NCBI GenBank assembly: GCA_900107365.1
Contig: FNPS01000003.1
Coordinates: 372,001 to 436,000, forward strand
Reading direction: 5' to 3'
Source: Flavobacterium aquidurense
GTDB lineage: Bacteria > Bacteroidota > Bacteroidia > Flavobacteriales > Flavobacteriaceae
Length of the DNA: 64,000 nucleotides
Made by a program: the position numbers and the translations under genes. Shown here piece by piece: positions 23,438 through 32,893 of this stretch; position 1 is the first letter of the stretch; the number at the start of each line of letters is the position of its first letter. The notes below the pieces were generated by a model. The model was given only the letters and a program-made list of their open reading frames with translations, was not told where the DNA came from and did no database searches.

Positions 23438-26400
23438 ATGAATTTTAAAGATTTATTTAATAAAAGAACAAATTGTTGTTTTGCAGTTGTTTTCTTATTG
23501 TGCTTGTTCATGAGCAACCAAGTAAGTGCGCAAAATGTAACACTGGAGGGTACAGTAAATGATGCCACGGGGATGAGCCTTCCAGGAGTAAACGTACTGG
23601 AAAAGGGCACAAAAAATGGTACCTCTACAGATTTTGACGGGCATTATAAATTAAAACTTACTAATCCTAAAGCGGTTGTGATTTTTTCTTTTATAGGTTT
23701 TAAAACGAAGGAAGTTGCTGTTGCAGGAAAGACTAAAATTGATGTTGCATTAGGTGAAGACGCAAATAGCCTGAATGAGGTTGTTGTTGTTGGATATGGA
23801 ACAACAAAGAAATCTGATTTAACAGGTGCAGTTTCTACTATTTCTGGTAACGATTTGAAAAAAGTCCCGGTGGCAAATGTCGCTGAAGCTTTAACAGGTC
23901 GAATTGCCGGTGTGCAGGTAACTTCTGCAGAGGGTTCTCCGGATGCGGATATAAAAATTAGAGTTCGTGGAGGTGGTTCTCTTACTCAGGACGCTTCACC
24001 TTTAATTATTGTAGATGGATTTCCGGTAAATAGTATGAATGATATCTCTTCATCTGATATTGACTCAATGACTGTTTTAAAAGATGCTGCATCAACTGCC
24101 ATATATGGATCACGTGGTGCAAATGGGGTAATTATCATCACAACAAAACGTGGTAAAGATGGTAAAGTTGCTGTAAACTTTAATATGTTTTACGGTATGA
24201 AAACAATGGCCAATCAAATTGATGTTTTGTCTCCTGATGATTATACTAAATGGCAATACGAATATGCTTTACTTTCTCAAACAGGGACAAAAGTAGCTTC
24301 TGATCCGTCTTCGTATACTAAGTATTTTGGAAATTGGCAAGATCACGATATGTACAAAGGTTTAAAGGGAGATGATTGGCAAAAACAAATTTTTGGACGT
24401 ACAGGAGAGGTTCAAAGTCGTGATTTAGGTATTAGAGGAGGAAGTGATAAGATCAATTATAATTTTAATTACGCTCATTATGATGAAAAAGCAATTATGA
24501 TTGGTTCTGATTATAAAAGAAATAACCTTTCCCTGGCTTTAAATAGTAAAATAAGCGATAGAGTTGATGTTGGTTTTACCATGCGCTATTCAGATGCTGA
24601 GATTAATGGTGGTGGTGTAAATGAGCAAAATGAAAAATCTTCATCAGATTCACGTATGCGTACTATTGTTGGTTATGCACCGCTTCCGGTAGCAGGTTTA
24701 ACTTCAGAAGATACAACTGGAGACGGTTCAGAAGTATTGGTAAACCCTTTTGCATCTGTTTCTGATAATGATCGTCAGCAATTTCGCAAGAACTTTAATA
24801 TGTTAGGAAGTTTTGGATGGGAGATTGCAGAAAATTTAAAACTGAAAGTAGATTTAGGTCTTGATAATTTTAACACTTTAGATTATCGTTATTACGGGTT
24901 AACTACTTATTATATAGCGAATGCTCCGGTAAGCACATTACAGGGTATGCCAGCAATGATTATGACGGATACTAAAGACAGACGTTTTAGAAATGCAAAT
25001 ACACTGAATTATGATTTCAAAAAAATAATGGGAGAAGATCATCATTTGACTGCTCTTATAGGAGAAGAAAACATTACATATAATTCAAATGCTGTAACTA
25101 CAACTATTCATGGATATCCTAAGTTTTTTGATTTTGATAAAGCAAAAAAATTAACAACTCAGGGAACACCACAATCTGTTGATAACTATTACAGCCCGGA
25201 TGATAAATTATTGTCATTCTTTGGACGTGCAAATTATGATTACAAAAATCGCTACATATTATCGGCTACTTTTCGTGCAGATGGCTCGAGTAAATTCTTA
25301 GAAGAGAATCGTTGGGGATATTTCCCGGCTTTTGCAGCAGGATGGAAAATTTCTGAAGAGAATTTCTTAAAAAGTCAAAGTTGGATAGATCTTTTAAAAG
25401 TAAGAGCTAGTTACGGTGAAGCGGGAAATAATAACATACCTGTTGGCCAACAAATTCAGATTTTTCAATCTACAGCAACGACATGGATCAATGGAGTTAC
25501 TAGTGTTTGGGCGCCTTCAAAAACAATGCCCAATCCTGATTTGAAATGGGAGACAACAGTTACTCAAAATTTTGGTTTGGATTTTGGGTTTTTCAAAAAT
25601 CGCTTAAATGGTAATTTTGATGTTTATAAAAATATTACTAGTGACTTGTTAATTAATTTTCCTGTTCCGGGATCTGGATATGATTTTCAGTACCGTAATA
25701 TGGGAGAAACGCAAAACACAGGTTTCGAGGCTACTATTAATGTAGTTGCAATTGAAAAAGCTAAATACGGATTGAATTTTTCATTCAATATGGGAATAAA
25801 CAAAAACCGTATTAACTCATTAGGAGTTATGAATAATTTTGGAGCAGCTACTGGTTGGGCTTCTTCACAAATTGGAGATGATTATCTAATCGAGGTTGGT
25901 TCTTCTTTAGGAACTATGTACGGTTACAAAAATGATGGAAGATATGAAGTTTCAGATTTTGATTATGCCGCAGGAAAATATACTTTAAAAAGTGGCGTAG
26001 TTAGTACTGCTACTACTTTAGTTGGTGACGGAAGTTCTATTAAACCTGGAGACATGAAATTAAAAGATATTAATGGTGATGGTAAAGTAGATATAAACGA
26101 CAAAACCGTAATTGGTAATGTTAATCCTAAAAGTTCTGGTGGTTTTGTAATCAATGGAAATGCTTATGGATTCGATTTAATGGCAGCTTTTAACTGGAGT
26201 ATTGGTAATGAAGTATATAATGCTGATAAAATTGAATTTTCGACATCTACAGCTTCTGGACAATATAAAAATTTAAATTCTACTATGGCTGATGGAAAGA
26301 GATGGACGAATTTAGATCCTGTTTCAGGTCAATTAGTAACTGATCCTGTTGCCTTAACAAGTCTTAATGCTAATACAACTATGTGGTCTCCTTATATGCG

Positions 26401-26680
26401 TAGCGCTATCTTTACTGATTGGGCAGTTGAGGATGCATCATTTTTAAGATTAAATACTTTAACGTTAGGGTATACAGCCCCTCAGATGTTTGTGTCTAAA
26501 CTTGGAGTTTCTAAGTTGAGATTCTATCTGACAGCAAGCAATGTTTTTGTTTGGACTAACTATTCAGGTTCTGATCCGGAAGTTTCAACAAGAAGAAAAA
26601 ATCCACTTACACCTGGGGTTGATTCAAGTCCTTATCCAAGAAGCAGACAAATGGTTTTTGGGATGAATCTTAATTTCTAA
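23438..26680 (+). CDS. SusC/RagA-family TonB-linked outer-membrane transporter
   Basis: A 1080-residue outer-membrane protein that imports oligosaccharides with its SusD partner. After a signal peptide (ends VSAQ, residue 32) comes a carboxypeptidase-D-like N-terminal domain (LEGTVNDATGMSLPGVNV, SFIGFKTKEV). Then comes the TonB-box/plug region (NEVVVVGYGTTKKSDLTGAV, VLKDAASTAIYGSRGANGV), and finally a 22-stranded barrel ending in an aromatic residue (MNLNF). First gene of a three-gene operon, 17 bp before the SusD-like gene. The sugar imported is not evident; no enzyme gene is in the operon. Confidence 0.96.
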   Translation: MNFKDLFNKRTNCCFAVVFLLCLFMSNQVSAQNVTLEGTVNDATGMSLPGVNVLEKGTKNGTSTDFDGHYKLKLTNPKAVVIFSFIGFKTKEVAVAGKTKIDVALGEDANSLNEVVVVGYGTTKKSDLTGAVSTISGNDLKKVPVANVAEALTGRIAGVQVTSAEGSPDADIKIRVRGGGSLTQDASPLIIVDGFPVNSMNDISSSDIDSMTVLKDAASTAIYGSRGANGVIIITTKRGKDGKVAVNFNMFYGMKTMANQIDVLSPDDYTKWQYEYALLSQTGTKVASDPSSYTKYFGNWQDHDMYKGLKGDDWQKQIFGRTGEVQSRDLGIRGGSDKINYNFNYAHYDEKAIMIGSDYKRNNLSLALNSKISDRVDVGFTMRYSDAEINGGGVNEQNEKSSSDSRMRTIVGYAPLPVAGLTSEDTTGDGSEVLVNPFASVSDNDRQQFRKNFNMLGSFGWEIAENLKLKVDLGLDNFNTLDYRYYGLTTYYIANAPVSTLQGMPAMIMTDTKDRRFRNANTLNYDFKKIMGEDHHLTALIGEENITYNSNAVTTTIHGYPKFFDFDKAKKLTTQGTPQSVDNYYSPDDKLLSFFGRANYDYKNRYILSATFRADGSSKFLEENRWGYFPAFAAGWKISEENFLKSQSWIDLLKVRASYGEAGNNNIPVGQQIQIFQSTATTWINGVTSVWAPSKTMPNPDLKWETTVTQNFGLDFGFFKNRLNGNFDVYKNITSDLLINFPVPGSGYDFQYRNMGETQNTGFEATINVVAIEKAKYGLNFSFNMGINKNRINSLGVMNNFGAATGWASSQIGDDYLIEVGSSLGTMYGYKNDGRYEVSDFDYAAGKYTLKSGVVSTATTLVGDGSSIKPGDMKLKDINGDGKVDINDKTVIGNVNPKSSGGFVINGNAYGFDLMAAFNWSIGNEVYNADKIEFSTSTASGQYKNLNSTMADGKRWTNLDPVSGQLVTDPVALTSLNANTTMWSPYMRSAIFTDWAVEDASFLRLNTLTLGYTAPQMFVSKLGVSKLRFYLTASNVFVWTNYSGSDPEVSTRRKNPLTPGVDSSPYPRSRQMVFGMNLNF

Positions 26681-26697
26681 TTTTAAATTATTACAAA

Positions 26698-28500
26698 ATG
26701 AAACATAAAATAATAATAGCTGGATTGATAATTTCGGGTTTATTCAATTCTTGCCAACAATTTGAAGATGACTATTTAGATGCACCCGCAGAATCAACAT
26801 TAGATGCGTCTTTGATTTTCTCTACAGCTGGACTTGCATCAGGCGCGATTGATGGAATAAAAGTACCATTTGCTGAGACTAACTCTTATAGAGGACGTTT
26901 TTTACCTTATTATGGATTAAATACGGATGTAGAATGGTATAATACTTCGCAAACGGCAGGTGATAAAGCAGATTTGTGTGTTTACGATGCCAAGCCAACT
27001 AATACGGAAATGAATACTACGAATAATGCTTATTCAATGATGTTTTCAGGTATTGAACGTGCTAACATTTGTATTAAGGGTATTCGCCAGTATGGAAATC
27101 CACTACCTGGAACAGAAATGGGTCAGTTATTAGGAGAAGCTTTAACACTAAGAGCTATTTACTACGCTGATTTAGTTAAATCTTGGGGAGATGTTCCGGC
27201 TCGTTTTGAACCTATAAGTACGGCCACTTTATACTTACCTAAATCAAGTAGAGATGTTATCTATAAGCAATTAATTGCAGACTTAGGAGAAGCATCAACA
27301 TTGGTTGCGTGGCCTAACCAAACTGCCTATACAAGTACTGTAGAACATGTAAATAAAGCTTTTGTAAAAGCATTCAGAGCGCGTTTGGCTTTGGCAGCAA
27401 GTGGTTTTCAACAATATCCTGACGGAGTTAGAAGAAGTACTGATCCGGAACTTTCAGTTGGTAATATGTATGCATTAGCATTAAGAGAATCTCGTGAAGT
27501 AATTCAAAGTGGTTCTGCTCGTTTAGAATCTACTTTCGAAGGATTATGGAGAAAATACAATGAGGAAAATACTACTGCCGGAGGAGAATCGCTTTGGGAG
27601 CTTCCTTTCGCTGACGGACGTGGTAGAATGTTATTTACTTTCGCTGTAAAACACACGGCTGCTAGTGATCAGTTTCAGGCAAACGGAGCTAACCGTGGAG
27701 GTGTAGCAGGTCCGTTACCATTTGTTTTCTATGACTATGATCAAGTTGATACTCGTAGAGATGTTACTTGTGTTCCTTATAAATATGGTGCAGCAGTTAA
27801 TAATATCGCTAAACAAGAAATAGGAACATTAGATACCTGGTATTTTGGTAAATATCGTTACGAATGGATGAAACGTTATGTGACTTCTACTAATGATGAT
27901 GGAGTTAATAAAATGTATATGCGTTATGCTGAGGTTCTTCTTATTGCTGCTGAAACAGCAAACGAATTAGAAGGTCCTGGTGCAGCTGCGCCTTATTTGA
28001 AAGAAGTTCGTAGAAGATCTTTCCCGTCAGCAGCTCAGGCTGTAAAAGTTGACGCTTACGTAAGTGCATTAACAAGTAAAGACGCGATGTTTAATGCTCT
28101 TGTTGAAGAAAATAAATTTGAGTTTACTGGTGAGATGGAACGTAAGCAAGCCCTTATTCGTTGGAATTTGCTTAAAGTAAAATTAGATCAGGCTAAACAA
28201 AAAATGACAAACTTATCTGCACGTACAGGTGAATACGCTACTGTACCGACAACTTTGTACTATAAACTAAAAGCTGATAATGTATCTCTTGATATTTACG
28301 GATTAAACAGAGGTGAAAGCACAAATCCGGGAGCAACCTATTCAGCTGCTGTCTGGACATGGACAGGAACAGCAGCAGATGCTAAGATAAACTCATTGTA
28401 TAAAGCAGGTGTAAATCCTGACAACAGACAATTCTGGCCAATCTGGCAAGTATTTATTGATGGAAGTAATGGGCAATTAACTAATGATTATGGTTATTAA
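26698..28500 (+). CDS. SusD/RagB-family surface glycan-binding lipoprotein
   Basis: A 600-residue outer-membrane lipoprotein (lipobox LFNSC, Cys 19) that caps the SusC channel and binds the incoming glycan. The family's tetratricopeptide-rich fold is seen in MMFSGIERANICIKGI, GQLLGEALTLRAIYYADLVKSWGDVPAR and MYMRYAEVLLIAAETANEL, with the typical C-terminal segment naming each residue block (NPDNRQFWPIW). It is placed between the SusC gene and the DUF4957-like lipoprotein, whose frame its stop overlaps. Confidence 0.96.
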   Translation: MKHKIIIAGLIISGLFNSCQQFEDDYLDAPAESTLDASLIFSTAGLASGAIDGIKVPFAETNSYRGRFLPYYGLNTDVEWYNTSQTAGDKADLCVYDAKPTNTEMNTTNNAYSMMFSGIERANICIKGIRQYGNPLPGTEMGQLLGEALTLRAIYYADLVKSWGDVPARFEPISTATLYLPKSSRDVIYKQLIADLGEASTLVAWPNQTAYTSTVEHVNKAFVKAFRARLALAASGFQQYPDGVRRSTDPELSVGNMYALALRESREVIQSGSARLESTFEGLWRKYNEENTTAGGESLWELPFADGRGRMLFTFAVKHTAASDQFQANGANRGGVAGPLPFVFYDYDQVDTRRDVTCVPYKYGAAVNNIAKQEIGTLDTWYFGKYRYEWMKRYVTSTNDDGVNKMYMRYAEVLLIAAETANELEGPGAAAPYLKEVRRRSFPSAAQAVKVDAYVSALTSKDAMFNALVEENKFEFTGEMERKQALIRWNLLKVKLDQAKQKMTNLSARTGEYATVPTTLYYKLKADNVSLDIYGLNRGESTNPGATYSAAVWTWTGTAADAKINSLYKAGVNPDNRQFWPIWQVFIDGSNGQLTNDYGY

Positions 28501-28528
28501 GATCTTAGAAAAAATTAATAAAGTTATT

Positions 28529-30094
28529 ATGATGAAAACAAAATATATATTAAAAGGATTAATAGCCACATTACTACTTACAATTGCAGTTTCAAGCTGC
28601 GAAAGTTATAATGAAGGGTTGCTGGATGGTATAGGTAATACAAGAGAATTTTCTCCAATCGCACTTACCGCAAAAGTCAAAAACCAAACTGTGGTTGAGC
28701 TTAACTGGACAGTAAATCCAGCTGCAGATCATTATACGGTAGAATTTAGTGCTGATGATACTGAATTTAAAACAATCTATAAAACACTACAAGTTACTGC
28801 TTCTCAATTGCCGCTATCTGTAGCGTTAGAAGGAGAAACTGTTTATGCTATACGTGTTAAAGCAGTGACAAATGGTTTAGCAGATTCAAAATGGTCTGTA
28901 ACATCTGCAACAACTTTATCAGAGCAACTTTTCTTTCCAGTGCAACCAGCAGATATCGATGCTAAACAAGTTACTCTAAGATGGGTACCAAATAGTAGTG
29001 TGACTCAAATTACAGTTGCTCCCGGGAACATAACGCATGTAATAACGGCTGCAGAAAAAACAGCAGGTGTTGCAGTAGTAACCGGACTTACTGGTGAAAC
29101 AGCTTATACTGCTACTTTATTAAACGGAACGAAGAAAAGAGGTGTAGTGACTTTTACTACAGGAATCGATATTGGAACAGGTATTTTGGTTAAACCAGAA
29201 GATAATTTATTCCAAAAGATTACTGATGCGCCTTCTGGTTCTGTTTTAGTTTTTATGCCGGGTGATTATACAGCTCAAACCGGATTAATAGCTATAAATA
29301 AAACATTAACACTAAGAGGTTTGAGAACAGCTGACAAATCAAAATTAAAAGTGAATTTCACTTTGGCTAATAATCCTAACAATGCAGCTGAAGTGGTTAG
29401 TTTTTCTCTAATCGATTTAGATTTAAATGGAACGGGTTTAGCCGGTGGGGCAATAGCAATTAGTGCAGCGGCTACGACACAATTAGGAGATGTTTTAATA
29501 AGCAACTGTAATGTTCATGATTTTCCTTCTCAATTAATGTACGGAAATGCATCTGCAAAATTAAAATCATTTACTGTTGACAATAGTGTTGTTAAAAATG
29601 TAAATACTGCAGGATCAGCTGATTTTATCGATTTTAGAACTACTTATGTTGCAAGTATTTCTTTGACAAAAAGTACATTTGATACTTGTTCATCACGTGA
29701 CTTTATTCGTTTAGATGCTGCAGCTGGATTGACAGGAACTGGTCTAACAAGTAATGTATTAATTGACGCATGTACTATATATAGTCCTGCATTACCATTG
29801 GCAAGTAGAATTTTGTATTTGCGTTTTATTTCAAATACATCCACAGTGCGAAATACATTGCTTGCGGTGGGATCAGCAGTTTATACAAACTCAACTGCAA
29901 CTGCTGCGCCGGTGTTTTCAAACAATAATAATTTTAATTCGCCTAATTTACAGCTAGCAGGTAGTAACAATAGACCTGATACTTCAGCAACTGTATTAGA
30001 TCCACAATTTGCAAGTGCTGCTACTGGTGACTTTACAGTTAAAAATCAAACGATTATTGATAAAAAAATTGGTGATCCACGTTGGATAAAATAA
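28529..30094 (+). CDS. Fibronectin-III / DUF4957-DUF5123-like surface lipoprotein
   Basis: A 521-residue lipoprotein (signal with lipobox VSSCES). It has a fibronectin type III-like region at about residues 30-125 (VELNWTVNPAADHYTVEFS, LEGETVYAIRVKAV), then a second such segment. The C-terminal 300 residues are a right-handed beta-helix-like domain of DUF4957/DUF5123 type (VFMPGDYTAQTGL, ISNCNVHDFPSQ). It is likely the surface glycan-binding protein of the operon (inference); no catalytic residues can be assigned. I chose the ATG at 28529, followed by MKTKYIL and a clean lipoprotein signal; the frame is also open from 28484, overlapping susD. Confidence 0.75.
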   Translation: MMKTKYILKGLIATLLLTIAVSSCESYNEGLLDGIGNTREFSPIALTAKVKNQTVVELNWTVNPAADHYTVEFSADDTEFKTIYKTLQVTASQLPLSVALEGETVYAIRVKAVTNGLADSKWSVTSATTLSEQLFFPVQPADIDAKQVTLRWVPNSSVTQITVAPGNITHVITAAEKTAGVAVVTGLTGETAYTATLLNGTKKRGVVTFTTGIDIGTGILVKPEDNLFQKITDAPSGSVLVFMPGDYTAQTGLIAINKTLTLRGLRTADKSKLKVNFTLANNPNNAAEVVSFSLIDLDLNGTGLAGGAIAISAAATTQLGDVLISNCNVHDFPSQLMYGNASAKLKSFTVDNSVVKNVNTAGSADFIDFRTTYVASISLTKSTFDTCSSRDFIRLDAAAGLTGTGLTSNVLIDACTIYSPALPLASRILYLRFISNTSTVRNTLLAVGSAVYTNSTATAAPVFSNNNNFNSPNLQLAGSNNRPDTSATVLDPQFASAATGDFTVKNQTIIDKKIGDPRWIK

Positions 30095-30121
30095 GAAAAT
30101 TGTAATATTTAGATTTAGTTG

Positions 30122-30152
30122 AAAAAGGGGTGCAATTTTGCATCCCTTTTTT
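30122..30152 (+). terminator. Intrinsic terminator of the SusC/SusD operon
   Basis: Arms AAAGGGGTGCA and TGCATCCCTTT (one G-T pair) around a short AT loop with a T-run after it, 28 bp after the last stop codon of the operon. Confidence 0.85.
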
Positions 30153-30225
30153 ATTGTTTTAAAACAAAATAACATTTAAATCTGCCTCTGTCTGTATTCA
30201 TTTAATGGTCAGAGTTAAAAGAATT

Positions 30226-30798
30226 TTACTCAATATCCAAATCAAATTTCTCCAATAATCCAGCAAGTGCAGCATGTGAAACTTTTGTTCTTTTGATTTT
30301 ATTTTCAGAAGGATCAAAAGCATAATTTCTCGAAGAACGAAAATCTGTTTTTTCCAGGATACATTCCACGAAAGTGGCATTGGCCAAATCACAATTTTTA
30401 AAAATGGCAAGTGATAAATCCGTATTTGAGAAATCGACGTCTTTTAAAGAACAATCGATAAAGTTAGTTTTCTTTAGTTTTTTGTAAATGAAGGTAGAAT
30501 AATCCAAAAGGCAGTCCTGAAAACGCATTGAAAATAAAAAGCTATTGCTGGCACTGAAATCTAATCCCATTAATTTGCAGCCAATAAATTGAATGTTTTT
30601 AAGTCCGGTATTCTTAAGGATTGCTAACGAAAGATTACAGTTCTTAAATGTACAATCTAAGAAATCAATAGCACTAAAATCACTTTTGGAAAAATTGCAG
30701 TTGATGAATTCACAATTTGCAAATTCGTTATCTGATAATTTTTGTTCCGAATAATCAATTGTGTCAAAAGTTTTGTTTTGGTGTACGGTAGTTTCCAT
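30226..30798 (-). CDS. Pentapeptide-repeat protein
   Basis: A 190-residue cytoplasmic protein made almost entirely of A(D/N)LXX-type pentapeptides: FANCEFINCNFSKSDF, FLDCTFKNCNLS, FIDCSLKDVDFSNTDLS. These build a quadrilateral beta-helix that mimics DNA in Qnr/McbG-type gyrase-protection proteins. Length and repeat order resemble the McbG/Qnr-like group, but no resistance role can be claimed. The ATG at 30798 (METTVHQ) is preferred to 30855, since the longer start overlaps the upstream 66-residue gene. Directly downstream of that gene by 38 bp. Confidence 0.85.
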   Translation of the reverse strand: METTVHQNKTFDTIDYSEQKLSDNEFANCEFINCNFSKSDFSAIDFLDCTFKNCNLSLAILKNTGLKNIQFIGCKLMGLDFSASNSFLFSMRFQDCLLDYSTFIYKKLKKTNFIDCSLKDVDFSNTDLSLAIFKNCDLANATFVECILEKTDFRSSRNYAFDPSENKIKRTKVSHAALAGLLEKFDLDIE

Positions 30799-30836
30799 AA
30801 TAATGAGATGAGGTTTTGGGCGGATTTGAATGTAGT

Positions 30837-31037
30837 TTATTCTAATTCGATACAATCAAAAATGTTATTTTGTAATACTGTTTCAGAAATTTCCTTTTCG
30901 CTATCAATTCGTAAAATGTTATCACAGTCCTCAAGATCAAAATTCCATTTGGCATGTGGTAGTAATTCCGTAAGCAATGCTGTGGCAAATTCTAATTTCG
31001 ATTTTGTATCAACTGAAGTTTTAAAAACATGAATCAT
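30837..31037 (-). CDS. Small conserved-looking protein, HMA-fold-like
   Basis: A 66-residue cytoplasmic protein without cysteine pair. MIHVFKTSVDTKSKLEFATALLTELLPHAKWNFDLEDCDNILRIDSE has the beta-alpha-beta-beta spacing of HMA domains but lacks CxxC, so metal binding is not expected. It precedes the pentapeptide gene on the same strand. Function unknown. Confidence 0.6.
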   Translation of the reverse strand: MIHVFKTSVDTKSKLEFATALLTELLPHAKWNFDLEDCDNILRIDSEKEISETVLQNNIFDCIELE

Positions 31038-31106
31038 AAATCGGTTTTTTTATGACGCAAATTTCATGAAATGCTTTAGGAGTTGATAGGATTTCGCAAT
31101 CAATAA

Positions 31107-32027
31107 TTAGGATTTATCAATCATTTTTCGGTACTGAACAGGAGTTGTACCTTCATGTTTTTTAAAGAATCTGCTGAAGTATGACTGATCCTCATGACCC
31201 ACCTGCATCGCAATTTCACTGACAGTAAATGTAGTTTGATAGAGTAGGTATTTTGCTTCAAGCATTATGGTTTCATCAATCCATTTGGTTGCCGACTTAC
31301 CTGTAGCTGCTTTAATAGATTTATTTAAATGATTAGGTGTTACATTCAAAAGCGAAGCATAATAATTTACCTGATGATTTATTTTAATGTGATCGTAAAT
31401 AAGTGCTTTGAATTTCGACGAGAGTGCCGTTGCAGCACTAGTGTCCTTTGTTGTTTTGATGTTGTTTTTATTCATTTCGCAGAACAAAGCCATCAAATAC
31501 GATTGAACGATTTCTAAATTGGCTTTTTCGCTCGTAACATATTCATGTTGAAGGCGATTGAATAAATTGATAAAAAAAAGAAAGTCAGTTTCTGAAACAG
31601 GAATTTTTGGATTACCGCCAATTTTTAGAAAGTCAAATTCATTAATCATTTCGCTTCCACCATATTTTCCAATTAAAATATCAGGATGAAATTGACAGAC
31701 AAAACCAACATGTTTATTATTTAAATGTTCTAATGAAAAAATCTGACCCGCCGGAACTACTATAATTCCGTTAGAATACGTATAGTACTCTTCAAAACCA
31801 ATTTTGATACTATGAATTCCTGAAGTTATGAAAATAATAGTGTGACAACTGTGTTTAGAAGGCGGAACAGGAAATTGCAGCCCCATCATTTCTTCGATTT
31901 TCAAGCAAAAAAAATGGTCTGAATTTGATTTGAATAATAAATGTATTGGATTCTCTTCGCCAAGAAATCGTTCCCGAAATCCTTTCGCTCCGTATGTTTT
32001 TATTTTTTCGTTTGCCTGTTTTTTCAT
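31107..32027 (-). CDS. AraC-family transcriptional regulator
   Basis: A 306-residue regulator with a cupin-like N-terminal sensing domain (SIKIGFEEYYTYSNGIIVVPAGQIFSLEH) and a C-terminal AraC helix-turn-helix pair (VNYYASLLNVTPNHLNKSIKAATGKS, FTVSEIAMQVGHEDQSYFSRFFKKHEGTTPVQYRK). It starts two bases after the stop of the DUF6642-like gene, so the pair is co-transcribed. Effector and targets unknown. Confidence 0.88.
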   Translation of the reverse strand: MKKQANEKIKTYGAKGFRERFLGEENPIHLLFKSNSDHFFCLKIEEMMGLQFPVPPSKHSCHTIIFITSGIHSIKIGFEEYYTYSNGIIVVPAGQIFSLEHLNNKHVGFVCQFHPDILIGKYGGSEMINEFDFLKIGGNPKIPVSETDFLFFINLFNRLQHEYVTSEKANLEIVQSYLMALFCEMNKNNIKTTKDTSAATALSSKFKALIYDHIKINHQVNYYASLLNVTPNHLNKSIKAATGKSATKWIDETIMLEAKYLLYQTTFTVSEIAMQVGHEDQSYFSRFFKKHEGTTPVQYRKMIDKS

Positions 32028-32029
32028 CT

Positions 32030-32593
32030 TTAATAATAAAGTCTAAAATCAAGCAATTGACAAAGGGCGTAATGTTTTTGGTACAATTCTTCAACAACTT
32101 CAGTAAGGTCGTCATTGTCCTGATACAAGCTAAAGAAAGCTTTATCAATAGTGCTGCTACTAGCTATTTTGTTGTAAGTCGATCCATAGCCCGAAATCGC
32201 ACGGGCACCGGTAATATCAAGAAAATATTGTGCTTCGTCTTCTTTCAGGTCTAATATCTTTTTATTAGCAAAATGAATTATTTTACCTTTCATTTTACCT
32301 TCAAAAAGTTCTGCTATTTCTTCGAGACTATAATAATAGTCATGAAGGCAGATGTTGTTAGGTTCGCCGGGCATTACCAAATAAATGATTTCATAATCCT
32401 TAAAATTATGATCTTCATAAAGCAGCACATTTAAGCTTTCCTCCAGCCCTTCGATGGTGTCACAGGTTTTATAGATGCTGGCAATGCCTTGATCAATGGC
32501 AATTTCTTCTAAGTTTTTAACTACTTGAGTCTCCAAATAAGTATCAACATCAGGAACACCTTCCAGACAGAAAATAAATTTATCATGCTCCAT
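32030..32593 (-). CDS. Uncharacterised protein (DUF6642-like)
   Basis: A 187-residue soluble protein beginning MEHDKFIFCLEGVPDVDTYL. It has alternating beta-strand and helix segments (DYEIIYLVMPGEPNNICLHDYYYSLEEIAELFEG, IHFANKKIL) that suggest a Rossmann-like or TIR-like alpha/beta fold, and a helical end (VVEELYQKHYALCQLLDFRLYY). I recall this group as DUF6642 but with limited confidence. It is expressed with the AraC regulator that follows it by two bases. Confidence 0.55.
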   Translation of the reverse strand: MEHDKFIFCLEGVPDVDTYLETQVVKNLEEIAIDQGIASIYKTCDTIEGLEESLNVLLYEDHNFKDYEIIYLVMPGEPNNICLHDYYYSLEEIAELFEGKMKGKIIHFANKKILDLKEDEAQYFLDITGARAISGYGSTYNKIASSSTIDKAFFSLYQDNDDLTEVVEELYQKHYALCQLLDFRLYY

Positions 32594-32893
32594 AACAGTA
32601 CACTTTCAGGTTCAGGGTGAGTGGTGAAAAGACGCTCTTTGTTTTCGTTTTGACAAATGTATTTTTTTATGTGGAAAAACTGTTACACGTTAGCAATTTT
32701 AACGTGGTTTTTGCAATCTTGTTTGTTTATCGAATACATATCACTTTTTTCTCAGACAAAATGAGAATAAAAGTTTTGGAAATACATAAAATAGATACAA
32801 TTTAGAACAACAAATTTCATCCCTTTTTTCTATCAAACGACTAATTTTGAAGTACTGAATTTACACTTCCAAATTAAATAAAAACAAGTCAAA
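32594..32893. promoter_or_regulatory. Divergent 300-bp region before the radical-SAM gene
   Basis: No supported gene. It contains the promoter-like TAATTTTG (32842-32849) for the radical-SAM operon on the plus strand and presumably the minus-strand promoter of the DUF6642-like gene. A 62-codon open frame on the plus strand has a hydrophobic bias but no start signal and is not credible. Confidence 0.4.
32842..32849 (+). promoter_or_regulatory. -7 element of the radical-SAM operon
   Basis: TAATTTTG, an exact TAnnTTTG match, 44 bp upstream of the ATG at 32894. No clear -33 TTG. Confidence 0.5.
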
